Under the pieces are notes generated by a model. The model made no database searches and had not been told where the DNA came from. It saw only the letters and a list, made by a program, of their open reading frames with translations. Positions 5,316-8,404 of a stretch of DNA of 8,404 bases are shown one piece after another. Positions within the stretch are counted from its first letter, which is position 1; each line of letters begins with the position of its first letter. Source of the DNA: UBA1550 sp049294435 (GTDB taxonomy: Bacteria > Patescibacteriota > Minisyncoccia > Phycocordibacterales > UBA1550). The stretch is taken from assembly GCA_049294435.1 (NCBI GenBank), contig JBAQCU010000033.1, positions 1 through 8,404 on the forward strand. Direction: 5' to 3'. The position numbers were made by a program, and so were the translations under genes.

Positions 5316-6059
5316 TTATTCACTTTTTTTCGAAAGGCTCATTAGAAAATCAAAGTGTGCCGTGAAACTCGCCACAAGGATTGGGTTTCTAATACGAATA
5401 ACAAGCGGGTCTTTGCCCCACACAGAGAGAAGTACTTCAGTTTTTGAAATATTATATGCGGTAGGACCAAAATATGAAGAGGGGAGGAATCGGACATCTG
5501 TATCTTTCCCCAAATTTGCGGTGCCTGGTTTCCCTTTAAATTCATCGTCAAACAAAATATTAATCTTGCATTTTTTACTTTCCGTAATCTCATTTATCTC
5601 GTCAAGGAATTTTGAAAGTGCGCGCTTTTCAGGGGCACGTGCGCCGAAACCGATAATGCGAAGCTCCTCCTTTTTACCCATCCTGTCTACGTGTTCATGA
5701 AACGCACGTTTGAACCCGTGATACCCCTCGAACACGTTCGTTTCATTTCTCTCTGCGACTACGGGCGTGATTGATTTTATTTTTTCCGCAAGTGCCTCGA
5801 GTGCGCGAGTGGATTCTTTGCTCTGCTCTATCATTCCGTCAATCTTTTCTGGCTTATAGTAACGCACGTTGTTGCGCACCTCATACGACACGAGCCCTTT
5901 TGCAATGAGCGCATCAAGAGACGCGTATAGGCGCGAGCTTCCCACTTTTGCCTGTGTCATGAGCTCGCCACTTTTTGTCTGACCAAGAGAAACAAGCGCC
6001 TCATATACTTTGATGTCGTTTTTATGCAGTCCAAATTGTAGCAGTAAATCAAGGTCCAT
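5316..6059 (-). CDS. TrmB-family transcriptional regulator
   Basis: The 247-residue protein has the two-part layout of TrmB-like regulators. The N-terminal winged helix is FGLHKNDIKVYEALVSLGQ (9-27) followed by SGELMTQAKVGSSRLYASLD (30-49) with the wing around 55-70. A short helix (about 74-95) leads to the effector domain, which starts at NVFEGYHGFKRAF and ends at residue 247. Characterised TrmB proteins bind sugars and control transport genes; the ligand here cannot be read from sequence. The ATG at 6059 has no Shine-Dalgarno nearby, although a strong promoter lies upstream. It diverges from the methyltransferase gene, which it may control along with itself. The truncated gene at 2772-3248 is the C-terminal half of a different member of the same family. 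Confidence 0.88.
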   Translation of the reverse strand: MDLDLLLQFGLHKNDIKVYEALVSLGQTKSGELMTQAKVGSSRLYASLDALIAKGLVSYEVRNNVRYYKPEKIDGMIEQSKESTRALEALAEKIKSITPVVAERNETNVFEGYHGFKRAFHEHVDRMGKKEELRIIGFGARAPEKRALSKFLDEINEITESKKCKINILFDDEFKGKPGTANLGKDTDVRFLPSSYFGPTAYNISKTEVLLSVWGKDPLVIRIRNPILVASFTAHFDFLMSLSKKSE

Positions 6060-6085
6060 ATTAAATTTTCTGTGGCTATTCTCCT

Positions 6086-6114
6086 ATTATGGAGAGTTTG
6101 CTTAACTTTTGCAA
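6086..6114 (-). promoter_or_regulatory. Sigma70-type promoter of the TrmB-like gene
   Basis: On the minus strand TTGCAA (6109-6114), a 17-bp spacer and CATAAT (6086-6091) match the consensus at 4/6 and 5/6. Transcription would begin near 6079, giving a leader of about 20 bases without a Shine-Dalgarno sequence. A small inverted repeat (TCTCC/GGAGA) overlaps the -10 region. Confidence 0.6.
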
Positions 6115-6115
6115 G

Positions 6116-6136
6116 CCTGTCACACTTGAAGACAGG
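6116..6136. repeat. Inverted repeat CCTGTC/GACAGG in the divergent intergenic region
   Basis: CCTGTC (6116-6121) and GACAGG (6131-6136) are exact complements with a 9-base spacer. It begins 2 bp beyond the -35 of the regulator and about 45 bp before the methyltransferase start, a plausible operator for the TrmB-like protein. Confidence 0.45.
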
Positions 6137-6180
6137 AAGTAGCAATTTGTCAAACCCATCATTTTTAAGAGGATCTTGAA

Positions 6181-6951
6181 GTGAATATAAACCCTGAAAT
6201 TACTCAAAATTTCGTAAAAGATTCAAGGAACAAGGCAGTAGGTGGAGTCTACCGAGTTGAGGTAAATATCGGTGATAAAAAAGTGCCGATAGATGTCTAC
6301 CCTGAGGTATTCCCGCCAAAGAGTAACTACAGCGTATCCTCACGATTCGTATACGAAACATTCGGTAATTTGAGTGGGATGAAGGTCGCTGACATTGGAT
6401 CTGGAACGGGGATTGAATCAATTGTTGCAATTCTTGCTGGGGCAGCTCAAGTAGATGCAACGGACATGAATCCAGTCGCAGTGGCTTGCACTAAACAGAA
6501 TGTACAGAAAAATGGTTTCGATGAGTGCATCACTGTTTATCAAGGGGATTTGTTTTCTTCATTACCACAGAAAAAGTACGATCTCATTATTGCCAATCTA
6601 CCAATTGTTAATTTCAGCCCCGAGAAAGAGTCCGGAATAACAACGGCACTGTATGACCCCGACTTTCGCATTCATAAAAGAATGTTCCAGGAAGGAAAGG
6701 CGTATTTAGCTGCAGGCGGACTCATAACCTTCACACACGCAAATCTTCAAAGTGCGGAGACAGAGAGTCCTGATAAAGACTTCAATTTATTAGAAGAAAT
6801 AATCAGGGATAGTGGATATGAGGTTGTTGAAAGGAGGAGTTCTGAAGCTCTGGGTTTCAAGTGGATAAACTACAAAGTTAAAGTTCTCACTAAGCCAACT
6901 ATCTGTGTCAAAGGATCCGATGGAAAAGGATACTACGTAGTTACTCGCTAG
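6181..6951 (+). CDS. Class I SAM-dependent methyltransferase, MTS/HemK-like
   Basis: The 256-residue product has a Rossmann-type methyltransferase core: motif I VADIGSGTGI (69-78) binds SAM, the acidic end of strand 2 is Asp95 (TDMNP), motif III-like GDLF follows at 122-125, and IIANLPIVN (136-144) stands where N6-methyltransferases and glutamine methyltransferases carry NPP(Y). The NLP variant makes the acceptor hard to predict; PrmC/HemK-like protein, rRNA or small-molecule methylation are all possible. The N-terminal DVYPEVFPPKSNYS stretch resembles the segment preceding the core in MTS-domain enzymes, which usually reads as a substrate-side cap. Start GTG 6181 is supported by AGAGGA at 6168-6173, 7 bases away. 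The gene is a single unit ended by a strong terminator and diverges from the TrmB-like regulator. No promoter is obvious. Confidence 0.85.
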   Translation: MNINPEITQNFVKDSRNKAVGGVYRVEVNIGDKKVPIDVYPEVFPPKSNYSVSSRFVYETFGNLSGMKVADIGSGTGIESIVAILAGAAQVDATDMNPVAVACTKQNVQKNGFDECITVYQGDLFSSLPQKKYDLIIANLPIVNFSPEKESGITTALYDPDFRIHKRMFQEGKAYLAAGGLITFTHANLQSAETESPDKDFNLLEEIIRDSGYEVVERRSSEALGFKWINYKVKVLTKPTICVKGSDGKGYYVVTR

Positions 6952-6964
6952 ATAATTGTTCTTT

Positions 6965-6986
6965 GGTTTAGGGTTACGGTTTAGGG
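6965..6986 (+). repeat. Direct repeat GGTTTAGGG x2
   Basis: GGTTTAGGG occurs at 6965-6973 and 6978-6986 with TTAC between. It lies in the 3' untranslated stretch immediately before the terminator stem and resembles a telomere-like heptamer, though only two copies exist. Confidence 0.7.
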
Positions 6987-7016
6987 CGGATTTGCTTACG
7001 CAAATCCGCCTTTTTT
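6985..7016 (+). terminator. Intrinsic terminator of the methyltransferase gene
   Basis: Perfect 11-bp stem GGCGGATTTGC / GCAAATCCGCC with loop TTAC, followed immediately by six T residues. It sits 34 bases after the TAG stop and is the clearest Rho-independent terminator in the window. Confidence 0.95.
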
Positions 7017-7036
7017 ATTAACGACGTAGGGCGAGA

Positions 7037-7115
7037 GAAGAATTAAAGTAATCTTTAATATTTCCGAGCCGAGGAGTTAATATAGTACTCTATATTTTCT
7101 ATTTTATAATTCTTC
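7037..7115. repeat. AT-rich stretch with nested inverted repeats
   Basis: GAAGAATTA (7037-7045) and TAATTCTTC (7107-7115) are perfect reverse complements. Between them lie two small hairpins: ATTAAAG/CTTTAAT (7042-7048 with 7053-7059) and AATATAG/CTATATT (7079-7085 with 7090-7096). The first overlaps the outer arm by four bases, so the two structures compete. No gene is visible here. The outer arm ends one base before the long palindrome that follows the recombinase. Confidence 0.55.
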
Positions 7116-7116
7116 A

Positions 7117-7160
7117 CACCGTCACGTATCTCAAGTCATGACTTGTGATACGTGACGGTG
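7117..7160. repeat. 44-bp near-perfect palindrome with AGTCATGACT centre
   Basis: Two 22-base arms with no spacer (left arm begins CACCGTCACGTATC, right arm ends GATACGTGACGGTG) with a single mismatched pair (7131/7146). It lies 4 bases after the recombinase stop codon on the minus strand. It shares the central ten bases and the arm length with the palindrome at 3258-3303, but most of the outer arm sequence differs. Confidence 0.95.
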
Positions 7161-7164
7161 ATTA

Positions 7165-8145
7165 TTATCGCCCTTTCCCGTGAAACTTTTTGTGGACGTT
7201 GCGAAGCTCGCTGTCAGTGATGTGGGTATAAATTTGTGTTGTAGAAATATTTGAATGACCGAGCATCATTTGTACCGAGCGAATGTCTGCGCCATTGTAA
7301 AGCAGATCAGTTGCAAACGAATGACGTAATATATGAGGAGTTACTTTGTCCATAATGCCTGCCTTTACAGCGTAAAATTTCACCATACGTTCAATAGATC
7401 GCGGTGTTAAACGTATTGAGCCATCCTCACGCGCGCGCTTACCCTCACTCACAAAAAGCGCGTCATCCATGTCTGATTCTACGGAATCACGTCGCGTACC
7501 GTCCGTTGAAACGCGACGCTCCCTCTTTTTTAAGTATGCAGTTATTGCTTTTTTTGCATCATCTGAAATAAATACTACACGCACTTTTTCTCCTTTGCCT
7601 CGCACGGATATTTCATCACGAGAGAGATCAATATCGCGTGAGAGCGCGCACAGTTCTGAAAGACGGAGCCCAGTAGAAAAAAATAATTCAAGGATTGCTT
7701 TGTCGCGGAGTTCCTTTACTGTGTCTCCGTTTGGCGCGTCTAGTAGCCGTCGCAAATCTTGCGGTGTGAGCAAGTCAATCGTACGCTCAGCAACTTTTGC
7801 GAGTTCAATCCTTTCAGGCGCGTAAGATTCTATGCCACGCTTACGCAAATATTTTAGAAAACTTCTAATCGCAATGAGATAATAATTTTGTGTTTTCTTT
7901 TTTAATGTTTCTTGGCGACCTTCACGAACTCCGGCACTCTGTCTGTTGAGCCACAATCGAAACGAGCGCATAAGTTCGTCGTCAATGTCTTTTGGCTCTT
8001 TTGCTCCGCTCGCTTTCAAGAAACGAGTGAGGTATCTATCGTAATTTTCAATGGTCTTTAAACTTCGCCCACGTTCTATTTCCAAATACTCAAGATATTG
8101 CCTTGCAAATGCACTGAGTGTGGTTTGTGGAATATTGTGCGACAT
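7165..8145 (-). CDS. xerC: Tyrosine recombinase of the XerC/XerD type
   Basis: Site-specific recombinase of the integrase family, in most bacteria used to resolve chromosome dimers at dif. The 326 residues carry an N-terminal SAM-like core-binding domain (about 8-105, including ARQYLEYLEIERGRSLKTIENY) and a catalytic domain. The active-site residues are all visible: Arg161 in TGLRLSEL, Lys184 in RGKGEKVR, His271 and Arg274 in HILRHSF, His297 in LGHSN, and the nucleophile Tyr306 in TQIYTH. Length fits the family with a modest polar insert at about 208-227. XerC versus XerD, or a dedicated element integrase, cannot be separated here; the nearby palindromes do not resemble dif. A -10 TATAAT ends 6 bases before the ATG, suggesting leaderless expression; there is no Shine-Dalgarno site. 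The gene is alone on its strand here. Confidence 0.95.
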   Translation of the reverse strand: MSHNIPQTTLSAFARQYLEYLEIERGRSLKTIENYDRYLTRFLKASGAKEPKDIDDELMRSFRLWLNRQSAGVREGRQETLKKKTQNYYLIAIRSFLKYLRKRGIESYAPERIELAKVAERTIDLLTPQDLRRLLDAPNGDTVKELRDKAILELFFSTGLRLSELCALSRDIDLSRDEISVRGKGEKVRVVFISDDAKKAITAYLKKRERRVSTDGTRRDSVESDMDDALFVSEGKRAREDGSIRLTPRSIERMVKFYAVKAGIMDKVTPHILRHSFATDLLYNGADIRSVQMMLGHSNISTTQIYTHITDSELRNVHKKFHGKGR

Positions 8146-8150
8146 AAAAT

Positions 8151-8175
8151 TATTATAGCGTAAAACGCTATAATA
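8151..8175. promoter_or_regulatory. Inverted repeat carrying outward -10 boxes in front of the recombinase
   Basis: TATTATAGCG (8151-8160) and CGCTATAATA (8166-8175) are exact reverse complements around TAAAA. The minus-strand arm holds TATAAT at 8152-8157, exactly 6 bases before the recombinase ATG at 8145. The plus-strand arm holds TATAAT at 8169-8174 pointing into the right-edge element. No convincing -35 accompanies either. The symmetry suits a bidirectional promoter or an operator. Confidence 0.55.
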
Positions 8176-8177
8176 TA

Positions 8178-8404
8178 GGCCCCTGCGGCAGAGACCGCAG
8201 GCGAATCAGCTGACGGGTCACCAGAGCCGTGTCGTGGACACGTGGCTCGGCCTTAATACTTGGAATTCGCTTCGCTTATACAAAAGCGTGGCTGAATTAG
8301 CAAATTCTGAATTACCAAATTCACGCCTTGGGCGCAGAATCTTGGACGCTGAGACCACGCGGTATTGACCTATATTAGCAAGCGAGGAGCGCGTGGAAGC
8401 GTTT
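8178..8404 (+). ncRNA. Candidate structured RNA or repeat element, incomplete at the window edge; strand uncertain
   Basis: This stretch is clearly richer in G and C than its surroundings and has no ATG-started gene. Visible stems: CCTGCGG/CCGCAGG (8182-8188 with 8195-8201); GAGCC plus GTGTC pairing with GACAC...GGCTC in a bulged hairpin around 8225-8249; GAATT/AATTC in each unit of a 15-bp tandem repeat (8293-8307 and 8308-8322, 14 of 15 identical); CGCC/GGCG; and a long-range stem ACGCT + CCACGCG (8346-8361) pairing with CGCGTGG + AGCGT (8390-8402). The plus strand is favoured because TATAAT lies just before position 8178, but the minus strand is possible. It does not show the hallmarks I know for RNase P RNA, tmRNA, SRP RNA or 6S RNA. 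Open frames exist on both strands (plus 8174-8365; minus 8403-8221) but have no good start and an unlikely composition. Confidence 0.4.

Noticed and set aside
7021..7160. A dif site for the recombinase
   Set aside because: No 11-6-11 arrangement resembling bacterial dif arms is visible; the palindrome is spacer-free and of a different design.
7490..7518. 8-bp inverted repeat CGTCGCGT/ACGCGACG inside the recombinase gene
   Set aside because: It falls in a polar, variable linker between catalytic-domain strands that is also long in other Xer proteins; nothing suggests function beyond coding.
8174..8365. Plus-strand open stretch of 64 codons at the right edge
   Set aside because: No ATG, no ribosome site, and another open frame on the opposite strand covers the same bases; strong base pairing explains the lack of stops better.
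8146..8403. The minus-strand frame upstream of the recombinase ATG runs to the window edge if two TGA codons are read as sense
   Set aside because: The recombinase already has a complete N-terminal domain from its ATG, a -10 box lies between, and the extension has an odd composition and no recognisable domain. In-frame alignment is probably chance.
1..8404. CRISPR arrays, tRNA or rRNA genes, insertion sequences
   Set aside because: No regularly spaced repeats, no cloverleaf with a T-loop signature, no rRNA sequence and no transposase were seen on either strand.

Overview
The window is a moderately AT-rich bacterial segment with short intergenic gaps, small proteins, a lysine-rich proteome, TAA/TAG stops and few strong Shine-Dalgarno sites. 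The protein set (tRNA CCA-adding enzyme with a Lys/Glu-rich tail, TrmB-like regulators, compact RelE/Phd pair, a 95-residue basic protein, one Xer recombinase) looks most like a Candidate Phyla Radiation / Patescibacteria (Parcubacteria-type) genome. That placement is inference from protein style; no rRNA is present to test it.

Left part (1-3248): cca (+) is followed by a Fic-family protein with an N-terminal winged helix (+) behind a symmetrical operator-like sequence. The Fic core motif carries Gln where the catalytic His normally sits. Directly after fic comes a second copy of the last seven codons of cca, differing only at synonymous positions, and then the C-terminal effector domain of a TrmB-like regulator that has lost its DNA-binding half. 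This reads as a disrupted or inserted locus.

Middle part (3258-5316): a 46-bp perfect palindrome precedes a Phd-type antitoxin and RelE/ParE-type toxin pair (+). The toxin shares its CTAG stop tetranucleotide with a convergent two-gene unit on the minus strand: exonuclease III (upstream) and a small basic unknown protein. Divergent from exonuclease III is a 74-residue helical unknown protein with the best ribosome binding site in the window. A bidirectional hairpin closes it against the convergent regulator.

Right part (5316-8404): an intact TrmB-like regulator (-) with a clear sigma70-type promoter diverges from a class I SAM methyltransferase (+), which ends in a strong intrinsic terminator. 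A second long palindrome, sharing its central ten bases and arm length with the first, sits 4 bp after the stop of a tyrosine recombinase (-). The recombinase has a -10 box 6 bp before its ATG, suggesting leaderless transcription, as does exonuclease III. The last ~225 bases are GC-rich, carry no convincing protein gene, and fold into several good stems plus a tandem 15-bp repeat. They look like part of a structured RNA or a repeat element continuing past the edge.

The most unusual signals are the pair of core-sharing long palindromes, the fic cassette bracketed by the cca 3'-end duplication, and the structured right edge.
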